64,000 bases of DNA from positions 1-64,000 of the forward strand of contig CADEHE010000013.1 in assembly GCA_902826775.1 (NCBI GenBank), written 5' to 3'. Under the pieces are notes generated by a model. It was not told the origin of the DNA. It was given only the letters and a program-made list of their open reading frames with translations, and ran no database searches. Each line of letters begins with the position of its first letter. Positions within the stretch are counted from its first letter, which is position 1. Of this stretch, positions 17,030 to 25,167 are shown one piece after another. The translations under genes were made by a program, and so were the position numbers. Source of the stretch: an uncultured Pseudomonadota bacterium. GTDB taxonomy: Bacteria > Pseudomonadota > Gammaproteobacteria > Burkholderiales > JALYOK01.

Positions 17030-18250
17030 ATGAGTGCACTATCGCATTTGCGCGTCCTCGATCTGTCGCGCGTGCTCGCCGGCCCCTGGGCCACGCAAAT
17101 CCTCGGCGATCTCGGCGCGGAAGTCATCAAAGTCGAGCGCCCGCAAGTCGGTGACGACACGCGCACTTGGGGTCCGCCGTTTCTGCGCGACGCCGACGGC
17201 AACGAGACCAAGGAGTCCGCCTATTTCCAGTCCTGCAATCGCAACAAGCAGTCGGTCACGATCGATTTCACCAAGATCGAGGGGCAGGAATTGGTGCGTG
17301 CGCTCGCTGCGAAAAGCGATATCGTTGTGGAGAATTTCAAGGTCGGCGGCTTGCAGCAATACGGGCTCGATTACCCAGAGCTGAAAAAGATCAACCCCAA
17401 ACTGATCTACTGCTCGATCACCGGCTTCGGTCAAACCGGACCGTACCGCAATCGCGCCGGCTACGATTTCATGATTCAGGCCATGGGCGGCATCATGAGC
17501 ATCACCGGCGAACCCGACGATAAACCCGGCGGCGGCCCGATGAAGATCGGCGTAGCGCTGACCGACATCATGACCGGCATGTACGCCACCGTCGCCATGC
17601 TCGCCGCGCTGGCGCATCGCGAGCGCACCGGCGAGGGCCAACACATCGACCTCGCGCTCTTGGACGTGCAAGTGGCGGTGCTGGCGAATCAAGCGCTCAA
17701 CTATTTGGTCAGCGGCACGCCGCCGCGGCGCATGGGCAATGCCCACCCGAACGTCACGCCGTATCAGGTTTTCGCAACACAGGACGGTCACATGGTGCTG
17801 GCGATCGGCAACGACGGACAATTCGCGCGTTTTTGCGAATGCGCCGGACGCCCAGAGGTGGCCGCCGACGCGCGCTTCAAAACCAACTCCGCGCGCCTCA
17901 AGCATCGCGATGCATTGGTGCCGATCGTGGCGCACGCCTGCGCCACGCGCACCACGGCGGATTGGATCGCGCTGCTGGAAAAAGCGGGCGTGCCGTGCGG
18001 GCCGATCAACGACCTTGCGCAAGTATTCGCCAACGAGCAAGTGCGCTCGCGTGCCATGCAACTGAACTTGCCGCATGCCAGCGGCGCGAACGTGCCACTC
18101 GTGGCCAGCCCATTGCGCTTGTCGGCAACGCCGCCCGAGTACAACAGCGCGCCGCCTCTGTTGGGCCAGCATACCGACGCGCTGTTGCAGCAGCTTCTGG
18201 GGCTCTCGCAAGTCGAGCTAGATCGCCTGAAAGCGTCCGCAGTCATTTAA
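17030..18250 (+). CDS. CaiB/BaiF family (class III) CoA-transferase, probably glutarate-related
   Basis: The 406-residue protein shows the class III CoA-transferase plan: N-terminal RVLDLSRVLAGPWATQILGDLGAEVIKVE, catalytic Asp179 in GVALTDIMTGMYAT, and the GEGQHIDLALLD stretch. Linkage behind gcdH suggests it activates glutarate (or a related dicarboxylate) by moving CoA from succinyl-CoA, as the human SUGCT relative does. The sequence alone supports the family; the substrate is inferred from context. Confidence 0.88.
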   Translation: MSALSHLRVLDLSRVLAGPWATQILGDLGAEVIKVERPQVGDDTRTWGPPFLRDADGNETKESAYFQSCNRNKQSVTIDFTKIEGQELVRALAAKSDIVVENFKVGGLQQYGLDYPELKKINPKLIYCSITGFGQTGPYRNRAGYDFMIQAMGGIMSITGEPDDKPGGGPMKIGVALTDIMTGMYATVAMLAALAHRERTGEGQHIDLALLDVQVAVLANQALNYLVSGTPPRRMGNAHPNVTPYQVFATQDGHMVLAIGNDGQFARFCECAGRPEVAADARFKTNSARLKHRDALVPIVAHACATRTTADWIALLEKAGVPCGPINDLAQVFANEQVRSRAMQLNLPHASGANVPLVASPLRLSATPPEYNSAPPLLGQHTDALLQQLLGLSQVELDRLKASAVI

Positions 18251-18401
18251 CCTCGGCGCTCACTCGCGCCGGTGCAATGTTTCACCGTCTTGAAGCGCAA
18301 AGCTGCTGCGCGTATGCTAGCCGGCACGTCCTCGCTGCGAAGCTCTTGGGTTCCTTGCCGGGGACACCTCAAACTTGCGCACAACATTTCGAAAGATTGC
18401 G

Positions 18402-19076
18402 ATGAAACTCTACTTCCATCCCGTTTCCACTACCAGCCGCCCGATTTTGCTGCTGGCGGCAGACGAAGGCATTGTGCTGGAACCGCAAATCGTCGATTTG
18501 TTCAAAGGCGAGCACAGACAAGCGCCGTACTTGGCCATCAATCCCAGTGGGCAAGTGCCGACCCTTGAGGACGGCGATTTCCGCCTCACGGAAGGTTCGG
18601 CCATTCTCAAATATCTCGCGGAAAAATCCGGCTCACGCGCTTACCCCGCGGAGCCGAAGCAGCGCGCGCGCATCAACGAGATCATGGACTGGTTTAATAC
18701 CGGACTGTATCGCGATCTAGGTTATGGCATGGTGTACGCGCAAACCCTGCCCGACTACATGTACGCCGACGCCGCGGTGCAAAACGCGACGCTCGCGCGC
18801 TCGCAACAAAAAGCTCGGCGCTGGCTGGATGTGCTCGACCGCCATCTGCTCGACAACAAGAAATTCCTCTGCGGCCCAGACCTGACCATCGCCGATTATT
18901 TCGGCGTTTGCTACTTGACGCTCGGCGAAGTGGCGCATCTCAAATTCGATGCGTGGCCCAACATCACCCGCTGGGTCAACACCATGAAAGCGCGTCCGAC
19001 CTGGGGCAAAGTGAACGAAGGCTTTTATCAGTACTTTGTGGGCGGCTACAAAGACGGAAAGTTCATGAGTCTTTAA
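18402..19076 (+). CDS. Glutathione S-transferase family protein
   Basis: The 224-residue product starts at MKLYFHPVSTTSRP; the upstream Met at 18375 adds nine residues that do not fit. It has the thioredoxin-like N-terminal domain with the cis-Pro/ESxAI-like pocket (GQVPTLEDGDFRLTEGSAILKYLAE) and an all-helical C-terminal domain with the N-cap motif FLCGPDLTIADYF. It probably conjugates or isomerises a small electrophile with glutathione. The theta-like Ser in STTSRP is a candidate catalytic residue. It lies in line with gcdH, the CoA-transferase and a VOC gene, all on the plus strand. Confidence 0.88.
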   Translation: MKLYFHPVSTTSRPILLLAADEGIVLEPQIVDLFKGEHRQAPYLAINPSGQVPTLEDGDFRLTEGSAILKYLAEKSGSRAYPAEPKQRARINEIMDWFNTGLYRDLGYGMVYAQTLPDYMYADAAVQNATLARSQQKARRWLDVLDRHLLDNKKFLCGPDLTIADYFGVCYLTLGEVAHLKFDAWPNITRWVNTMKARPTWGKVNEGFYQYFVGGYKDGKFMSL

Positions 19077-19091
19077 CGAAGGAGGATCACG

Positions 19092-19580
19092 ATGACGATC
19101 CGGGGTCTGCACCACAACGCCTATCGCTGCCGCGACTCGGAACAAACGCGCCAGTTCTACGAAGATTTCCTAGGGCTGCCGCTGGCTGAGGCGTTCGAGA
19201 TCAAGCAAACCAAGAGCGGGCGCAACACCAGCGTGCTGCATTCCTTTTACCGCATGGCGGACGGCTCGTTCCTCGCTTTTTTCGAAGCACCGGATATGCC
19301 GTTCGAATTCAAACAGCAGCACGACTTCGATTTGCATATCGCGTTGGAAGTCGACGAAACGACATTGCATGCGATGTTCGCCAAAGGCAAAGCGGCGGGC
19401 ATGGACACACGCGGCATCTCGGACCACGGCTTCGTGCGCTCGATTTACTTTCGCGATCCAAACGGCTACGTCGTCGAGCTGACGGTGAAAACGCCCGACC
19501 ACGATGCGTCAATGGAACGCGCCAAGAACGCTGCGCGCGCGAAATTGGACAACTGGCAAAAGACCAAGCGCGCGGCATAA
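19092..19580 (+). CDS. VOC (glyoxalase/dioxygenase fold) family protein
   Basis: The 162-residue product has two beta-alpha-beta-beta-beta modules. Likely metal ligands are His7/8 (GLHHNAYRC), His74 to His80 region (FKQQHDFDLHIALEV) and Glu near the end (DPNGYVVELTVKTP). A strong AAGGAGG site precedes the ATG. VOC enzymes include glyoxalases, extradiol dioxygenases and epimerases, and the exact reaction is not readable. It is 15 bases after the GST gene and probably co-transcribed, so a joint role in handling a reactive catabolite is plausible. Confidence 0.87.
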   Translation: MTIRGLHHNAYRCRDSEQTRQFYEDFLGLPLAEAFEIKQTKSGRNTSVLHSFYRMADGSFLAFFEAPDMPFEFKQQHDFDLHIALEVDETTLHAMFAKGKAAGMDTRGISDHGFVRSIYFRDPNGYVVELTVKTPDHDASMERAKNAARAKLDNWQKTKRAA

Positions 19581-19601
19581 GCCGCACGCCAGAGAAAGTC
19601 C

Positions 19602-20777
19602 TTAGCTGCGCTGCGTGGTTGCCGTGCGCCTAGCGCCTGCGCCATAAAGCAAGCCGTCATAGACACGCAAATAGTTCGCCACCATCGCATCTATGCTGAA
19701 CCGCTCAACCACGTGCTTGCGCGCGGCCGCGCCCGCGTTATGCCGCTTGGCTTCGTCGAGCACATAACTACGCAGCGCCACCGCAAGCGCGGTAGGATCG
19801 GCCGCCGGCACTAGATCGCCGCTTTGCCCCTCGACGATGATCTCGGGATTGCCGCCGACACGCGTTGCCACAATCGGCAAGCCGCTCGCCTGCGCTTCAA
19901 GGATGGTGTTGGAGATGCCCTCGGCGAGCGAGGGCAGCACGAAGATATCCATGCCGCGCATCAGTTGCGCCACATCGCTGCGATCGCCCGGCAACCACGC
20001 CAAATCGGCGATTCCTGCTTGCTGCAGCGCTTGCCGGCATTGTTCATGCAGCGGTCCGCCGCCGATGATGGCCAAGCGCAAACGATGGCGTTGCTCAGGT
20101 AAGGAGCGCACTAATTCGACAAAGGCGCGCACCAGGTTGAGCGGATCTTTCACCGCTTGCAAGCGGCTCACCGAGCCGATCACGACGGTGTCGCCGCGGA
20201 ACTTTTCGGCCGGCAGCGCTTGCCGCGCAGCAGGTTGGAACTTCTGCGTGTCGACGCCGTTGCTGATGTGCACAATCTTGCGCGCTGGAATGCCGCATCG
20301 CTGCACCAAGTAGCTCTCCAAGTCTTTGGATAACGCAATGTAGCGATGCACCAGCGGATTGTGCATGCGGCGCAGCCACTGGTGCTTTTTGTTCGAGCCA
20401 TCGAGATCGGCCACATCGCGCCCGTGCTCGCCGTGCACGCGGTGCTTTACGCCGGCGAGAGTCGCGGGCAGCAGCGCGTCGAGCGCGCCGAGATTGCGCG
20501 TGTGCAGGATCGAGGGCTTCAGCTCGCGCAGCAGGCGATAGAGCTTGCCGAACATGCTGGGATCGCGCCCAACGCGCTTGCGCAGCGCGTAGATCGGGAT
20601 CGCATCACGGTTGATCAAGCGGCTGCGGAATTCCTCAGCGTAGTCCGTCAGGCAAACGATCGCGTGGCGGTAGCGTGTGCCGGGGATACGGTTGAGCAAG
20701 TTGACCACGCCGTTCTCCAAACCGCCGACATCGAAGCGGTGCAGCACGTGCGCGATTAGTGGAGGAATTGCCGGCAT
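19602..20777 (-). CDS. Glycosyltransferase family 4, XrtA/PEP-CTERM-associated sugar transferase type
   Basis: The 391-residue GT-B enzyme has an N-terminal acceptor domain beginning HVLHRFDVGGLENGVVNLLNR, which is the signature of the sugar transferases linked to the exosortase (EpsH1/XrtA) exopolysaccharide system. The C-terminal nucleotide-sugar domain contains IGSVSRLQAVKDP, PSLAEGISNTILEAQASGLP and the E-x7-E motif. It should add a sugar to an exopolysaccharide or lipid-linked precursor at the cytoplasmic membrane face. No exosortase gene lies in this window, but PEP-CTERM proteins occur at its right end. Confidence 0.87.
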   Translation of the reverse strand: MPAIPPLIAHVLHRFDVGGLENGVVNLLNRIPGTRYRHAIVCLTDYAEEFRSRLINRDAIPIYALRKRVGRDPSMFGKLYRLLRELKPSILHTRNLGALDALLPATLAGVKHRVHGEHGRDVADLDGSNKKHQWLRRMHNPLVHRYIALSKDLESYLVQRCGIPARKIVHISNGVDTQKFQPAARQALPAEKFRGDTVVIGSVSRLQAVKDPLNLVRAFVELVRSLPEQRHRLRLAIIGGGPLHEQCRQALQQAGIADLAWLPGDRSDVAQLMRGMDIFVLPSLAEGISNTILEAQASGLPIVATRVGGNPEIIVEGQSGDLVPAADPTALAVALRSYVLDEAKRHNAGAAARKHVVERFSIDAMVANYLRVYDGLLYGAGARRTATTQRS

Positions 20778-20843
20778 GGGAGAAAAGAAAAGGGGCGAAC
20801 AACTCGCCCCTTCGTATTCTAGCGAAGATCGTAGGCTGGGGCG

Positions 20844-21299
20844 CTACGGCTCGCGCAGCCACGTCTGCGAACGACCAATCAGTGAAACGCCGATGAAGCC
20901 GCGCACGTTGAGTTTCTTACCGTCTTCGGAAAGCCACATCTTGCATTTATAAATCTTGCCTTTCTTCGGGTCGAGAATCTCGCCTCCCTTGTACTCGGCG
21001 CCGTCCTGCTTCAAGCCCCACATGTTGCGCATGCCGATGATCGGCTGATCCTTGAACTGGCCCGGGCAGTCACGGCACTTGCCTTCTGGGTCATCATCCG
21101 GCCGCGGAAAACGCTCGCGTATGAAACCTTCGTAAACGCCATTTTTCTCGACGATCTCAATGATCGCGCGCGGTTTGCCATCCTCATCGGAAATCGTTTT
21201 CCACTTGCCGACAGGTGAGTCGTTGGCGGCCGAAGCAGTGCCCGCGCTCAAAAGGGCGGCAAGCAACAGACCCGTGATGCGGAACATAAAACGTGACAT
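20844..21299 (-). CDS. Secreted DUF2147 domain protein
   Basis: The 151-residue product starts at MSRFMFRITG, with a signal peptide cut near ASA-AND (residue 24). The frame open 10 codons further upstream lacks a sensible start. The domain shows SPVGKWKTISDEDGKPRAIIEI, the C-R-D-C pair in EGKCRDCPGQFKDQPIIG, and WGLKQDGAEYKGGEILDPKKGKIYKCKMWLSEDGKKLNVRGFIG, all typical of DUF2147. Members are small periplasmic or lipocalin-like proteins of unknown role, often near envelope genes. Confidence 0.88.
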   Translation of the reverse strand: MSRFMFRITGLLLAALLSAGTASAANDSPVGKWKTISDEDGKPRAIIEIVEKNGVYEGFIRERFPRPDDDPEGKCRDCPGQFKDQPIIGMRNMWGLKQDGAEYKGGEILDPKKGKIYKCKMWLSEDGKKLNVRGFIGVSLIGRSQTWLREP

Positions 21300-21395
21300 A
21301 GCGAGACTCCCGTAGTGGCCAGAGCACAAGCAACGCGCCCCACGGGCATAATGTTTACACGGATCGGCGGCCGGCTCAAATCCCGCCCTACCCGG

Positions 21396-22199
21396 CTAGC
21401 TCCAGGATTCGTCCGCCGGCTCCGGCATACGCCAACTCATCGCCCAAGAGTACAAACCCACCAGGCCGGCGATGAGAAACAGCAAACCGAAGATCAGATA
21501 CAACAGCGGCGCCACTAGCAACGACATATGGTGAATCAGCCAGGCATGCACAGTCATGAGCAAAGGCGTGGCCGCGGCTACATAAAGCAAACTTAGCGCG
21601 GTCAAACCGATTTTGCGCGGCCAGCCGAAACCAAAAATATGATAGGTCAAAGCATGCACCCAAGGCGCGATGAACATTAGCGCAAAGCCCGCGCCGAACT
21701 CCACGTGCGTGATGTCGGCGATGGCGTGCGGAAACGATGTCGGCCAAAACCAAAAGTAAATCTGCGCGGTAAGTTGCACTAACGAGCACCAGCGCAGCAC
21801 GTATTTGAGCGGCGTGAGCCACTGCGGCAGCACGGCCGTGAGCAGCCACACCAGGGCCGAGATGACCAAGCCCAACGTCCATCCAAACGGCGTGGCCGGA
21901 CTGGCGCTCAAGGCGATGGCCGGCACCGGCAGACTGGCGGCGCGCCAGCTCACATCCAGCGTTAAGCAATGGCCAGGCAGCGCTAGCAGCCGCAGCCAAA
22001 ACTCGGCGATTTGGGACCATATCACCGCGATCGGCGCGCGCAACCACCACAGCGCTGCGTTGAATGCGATCGGAATGAACAGCACGCTGAGCCAGCGCCG
22101 CGAGGGAAACTCGAAGCGCCGCAGAGCGCGATGCTGCGGAATGACTTTGCCGCTCAGATTCGCGCGGCTTAAACGATCGACATCGGAAATGGATTGCAT
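21396..22199 (-). CDS. Polytopic membrane protein of the glycan cluster, unknown function
   Basis: The 267-residue product has about seven hydrophobic segments (roughly residues 38-55, 61-76, 105-125, 135-153, 165-185, 190-215 and 228-255). The longer overlapping frame 21388-22335 is Arg/Ala-rich and has the look of an out-of-frame shadow. No family was recognised. It starts 8 bases after the stop of the YaiO-like gene and is the last member of a six-gene minus-strand run beginning with the GT2 synthase (26757). It could help export, or modify, the polymer made by that synthase. Confidence 0.7.
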   Translation of the reverse strand: MQSISDVDRLSRANLSGKVIPQHRALRRFEFPSRRWLSVLFIPIAFNAALWWLRAPIAVIWSQIAEFWLRLLALPGHCLTLDVSWRAASLPVPAIALSASPATPFGWTLGLVISALVWLLTAVLPQWLTPLKYVLRWCSLVQLTAQIYFWFWPTSFPHAIADITHVEFGAGFALMFIAPWVHALTYHIFGFGWPRKIGLTALSLLYVAAATPLLMTVHAWLIHHMSLLVAPLLYLIFGLLFLIAGLVGLYSWAMSWRMPEPADESWS

Positions 22200-22207
22200 G
22201 CCGCAGC

Positions 22208-23029
22208 CTAGAAGTCGAGGAACAGCGAAATCTCCAAACCGTCGCGATCATAAAACGGGTTAGAGTAGTGCTGCAGGCGAACGTTGAAACCGTAGTTGTC
22301 GTCGACCCATTCGCGCCAGATGAGGGTGGTTTCATCGCTGTCGAAGTTTACCGCCGCGACCTGTGGCGTCAGGAGTTGGTAGCCCTCCTCGCCGGTTTCA
22401 AACTTCAGCGTCACGAAGCGGTCTTTGACACGGCCCCAATTGATCGCGCCGAAAAAGCGCTCCGCGTCCACGGAACCGGGATTGCTGCGATTGAGCCGCG
22501 CGCCGAGTTCAAGAATGAGTGGCGACTCAAAGTAGTACAGCATGGACAGCGAGACATTGCGATCAGAATGCTCGTCCTTCGCGTCGTAGTAGCCCAAGCC
22601 GAGCGTCGTAACCAGATTGCGCTGTGCCAGCCATTTGCGGCTAATGGAAGCGTCCACGCGCCAATCCGGCAGAAAGAACCCACCGCTGCTGGCGCCGAAC
22701 GCCAAGCGGCCATACCAATCCTCGTTGAACACCCGTGTGATGCCCGCCGACAGCAGCGTGCCGCGCTCATCGAAGTGGTCTTGGCTGGCGATTTCCAGGT
22801 CGAGGCGGTCGCGCGCGTTGCTAAGCGGAATGTTTGCGCGCACGAATTGACCGTTCCAGTCGCTTTGTCCCGCCGACAAATTGTCGTAGCTGACGCCGAA
22901 CTCGATGAAGCCGCTCTGCCGCAGCGCAAGCGCTTGTTCGGATGCATCCTCCTGCGCAAGCGCGGCAGGCAAGGCACTCACGCAGAAGAACAGAATCGCT
23001 GAGCAGGTTTTTTTCATCATGTCGGTCAT
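22208..23029 (-). CDS. YaiO-like outer-membrane beta-barrel protein
   Basis: The 273-residue protein has a signal peptide (MKKTCSAILFFCVSALPAALA) and alternating beta-strand pattern throughout, ending GLEISLFLDF with a terminal Phe as needed for BAM insertion. Phrases such as FIEFGVSYDNLSAGQSDWNGQ, WRVDASISRKWLAQRNLVTTLGLGYYD and HYSNPFYDRDGL match the YaiO family. In E. coli, yaiO is near the GT2 gene yaiP; the same pairing occurs here. It is likely part of an exopolysaccharide secretion or attachment route. Confidence 0.83.
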   Translation of the reverse strand: MTDMMKKTCSAILFFCVSALPAALAQEDASEQALALRQSGFIEFGVSYDNLSAGQSDWNGQFVRANIPLSNARDRLDLEIASQDHFDERGTLLSAGITRVFNEDWYGRLAFGASSGGFFLPDWRVDASISRKWLAQRNLVTTLGLGYYDAKDEHSDRNVSLSMLYYFESPLILELGARLNRSNPGSVDAERFFGAINWGRVKDRFVTLKFETGEEGYQLLTPQVAAVNFDSDETTLIWREWVDDNYGFNVRLQHYSNPFYDRDGLEISLFLDF

Positions 23030-23038
23030 TTCACTAAC

Positions 23039-24094
23039 TCAATTGCTTTCCTTGGCACATCCGCTGCTGTCGTAGCTGCCCAGTTCGTATTGCAATCCCT
23101 GATAGGCGGCTTCTTCCAGTACATTCCAGCGATAGCTCGCGCGCGCGGCGCGCACCTGCTGCAGCCAACACGCCGCCACTTCGCGCGAACCGGCGCGCTG
23201 CGCCGCGACCGCAACTAAGCCCCACGGAAAATCGTGGCGAGCCGAGCTGCGCCATGCTTCGCCGTGCCTGCGCAGCCAAGCGGAAAAATCGGCGCTCTCG
23301 AAACTGCGGCGGCTGGGCAAGTCGCCCAACAGCGGGTAGACCTGCGCCACGCCGTCGGGATAGAACTCGAGCTGCTCGCGCGGCTGCGTCGAGACGCTGT
23401 AGCGCCGTTCGGCGCGCTGCCAAAATGCGCGATCGATATTGGCGGCCAAATCGTTCGCGCGGCGTTGAGCGCTTTGTGCAGCGCCGGCTTCTCCGCACGC
23501 GGCATAAAAAGCAGCTGCATGCCGCCACGCACTGTAAACCTCCACGTTATCCATCAGCAGCGCCACCGGCTGCTGCGCTGAAATATGGTAGAGACCGGTG
23601 CCGGCATCCAGTAACTCGTCGAGCGCACCGGTAGCAAGCTTGAGGCTGCGCACCCAAGCCGGTGGTAGCGCGGCGGGCGACCCGCCGTCGCAAGCGGCGA
23701 GCCGGCTGAGCAGTTCGACCCAGACTGCGAGCAGTGCATCGTCGGCATCGGCACCGTCATAACCGGCGATCTCGCCGCGGCGCTCGACCTCGCTCTCCGG
23801 GTGCAAGGTGTAGCGCTGGAAGTGTCCGTCCGGCCGCTGCTTGGCGAGCAGCCAATCGATCCAGCGCTCTGCCGCGGCACGCACATCCAAGCCGCTCGCG
23901 TGCGCCACCAACAACGCTTTGCTGGCGAAGTAGGGATCGACGAGCGGGCTCGCCGTATCCAGCGTGATGGCGCCGCTATCACGCTGAAACTCGCTTAGAT
24001 CGAAGGCGCGTCTGGCGTGTGTGCACGGTGCCAACGCCAGCAGCGCTCCCAGCGTCAGCGCCCATGCAAAGGTAATACTATTTATCCCTTGCAT
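23039..24094 (-). CDS. Secreted six-hairpin (alpha/alpha) glycosidase-like protein
   Basis: The 351-residue protein has a signal peptide (about 1-27, ending CTHA). The rest is helical with repeated paired helices: LVAHASGLDVRAAAERWIDWLLAKQRPDGHFQRY, DGADADDALLAVWVELLSRL, LMDNVEVYSAWRHAAAFYAA and the DFPWGLVAVAAQ end. This is the look of an (alpha/alpha)6 barrel glycoside hydrolase, and Asp/Glu in YDGADADDA and MDNVEVY are candidate catalytic residues. No family was recognised with certainty. Its position between the YaiO-like barrel and a bactofilin-like gene suggests trimming of the secreted glycan in the periplasm. Confidence 0.7.
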   Translation of the reverse strand: MQGINSITFAWALTLGALLALAPCTHARRAFDLSEFQRDSGAITLDTASPLVDPYFASKALLVAHASGLDVRAAAERWIDWLLAKQRPDGHFQRYTLHPESEVERRGEIAGYDGADADDALLAVWVELLSRLAACDGGSPAALPPAWVRSLKLATGALDELLDAGTGLYHISAQQPVALLMDNVEVYSAWRHAAAFYAACGEAGAAQSAQRRANDLAANIDRAFWQRAERRYSVSTQPREQLEFYPDGVAQVYPLLGDLPSRRSFESADFSAWLRRHGEAWRSSARHDFPWGLVAVAAQRAGSREVAACWLQQVRAARASYRWNVLEEAAYQGLQYELGSYDSSGCAKESN

Positions 24095-24098
24095 CTGT

Positions 24099-25142
24099 TT
24101 AGCTCACCAAACCTTGCTCTCGACCCCATACCGTTCCATGTATAACGCTACCACCGGCGATGTTGATGGCTTGAGCGCAAACCGTAGTGGGTCGCTCCAG
24201 AGTGCCGAAGCGGCAACCGGCGCCGATGCGTATACGTCCTTGCGCAACCACCGGCCCGGTGATGATGCAGCGCGCACCGATGGTGATATCGCGCCGGCTG
24301 ACGATCGAGCCGTCGACGATGACACCGTCGCCGATGACGATGTCTTTGTAGCCTTTCACGCCTTTGGTCAAGTACGCGCCGGTGCCGATGTTCAAGCGCC
24401 CGCGCACAACCAGCGCGGTGTTCACTTGACGATTGTCCGGCACGCTCAACTCATCGCGCACCAGCCAGCGCGCTTGCTCGGTGAGCGGGCCGAAGCGCTC
24501 GTGGTTCGTTGCGCGCGCGCGCACCAGCGGATCCGGCCCCTCCCCTGGCGCCGGCGCGCCAAATTGAACGCTCGGTGCATGCACGCGCCGGAACTCGCTG
24601 CCGACCGCTAAGGTGATGGCGTTGCTGGCCGCGGCACGGCCAAGCAGGCGCGCCTGCGGTGCGACGGCTATATCAACGGCATCGGCCCAGCGCAGCACTA
24701 CACTGCCTTCGTCGAGATCGAGACGCGCGTCTGCCAACGCGGCGCGCAACTGTGTGCGCCGCCCGCTGTGCAAATCGCCCCGGCTGTAGACCTCGCGCTC
24801 GAACGCAAACCCATCCGGAAGCCGCAACGAGGCATCGCTGATAACCCGCCGCGCCACCCGTTGTCCGCTCTGCTCGAGCCGCGCCGGTGCGAAAGCGTCT
24901 GTAGCGCCAATCAACAGGTACTCTTTGTCAGCATTCGGGTTGGTTTCCAGCGCCACTAATTCGCGCTGGACATGATTGCGAAAGCGCTCCGCGAAAACGC
25001 GCACGCTGGTGTACTCCCCTTGCTCAATGCCGAGCGGCAGCGCATCGCGGCGCGTGCGCCATTCGTGCCAGGCCGGCAGCAGCGGCGCCAGACACACCGC
25101 GCTGGTCAGCAGCAACAAAATGCAGAAAGCAAATACAGCCAT
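24099..25142 (-). CDS. Membrane-anchored protein with a bactofilin-like beta-helix
   Basis: The 347-residue protein has one N-terminal membrane segment (residues 2-20) and a middle region of no known family. The C-terminal third (about 240-340) is of short beta-helix repeats: VVRGRLNIGTGAYLTKGVKGYKDIVIGDGVIVDGSIVSRRDITIGARCIITGPVVAQGRIRIGAGCRFG style rungs of bactofilins (described here by position 240-315). Bactofilins form cytoskeletal filaments and scaffold wall or polymer machinery. The gene sits between the GT2 synthase and the glycosidase-like gene, with 25 bases to the former, so it may organise that machine. Confidence 0.75.
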   Translation of the reverse strand: MAVFAFCILLLLTSAVCLAPLLPAWHEWRTRRDALPLGIEQGEYTSVRVFAERFRNHVQRELVALETNPNADKEYLLIGATDAFAPARLEQSGQRVARRVISDASLRLPDGFAFEREVYSRGDLHSGRRTQLRAALADARLDLDEGSVVLRWADAVDIAVAPQARLLGRAAASNAITLAVGSEFRRVHAPSVQFGAPAPGEGPDPLVRARATNHERFGPLTEQARWLVRDELSVPDNRQVNTALVVRGRLNIGTGAYLTKGVKGYKDIVIGDGVIVDGSIVSRRDITIGARCIITGPVVAQGRIRIGAGCRFGTLERPTTVCAQAINIAGGSVIHGTVWGREQGLVS

Positions 25143-25167
25143 AGTGCGCTTAGCGGTTCACACGCTG

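Noticed and set aside
21388..22335. 315-codon minus-strand frame as the gene of this place
   Set aside because: The 267-codon frame in another register has regular membrane helices and a proper start after the YaiO-like gene; the longer one is Arg/Ala/Ser-rich.
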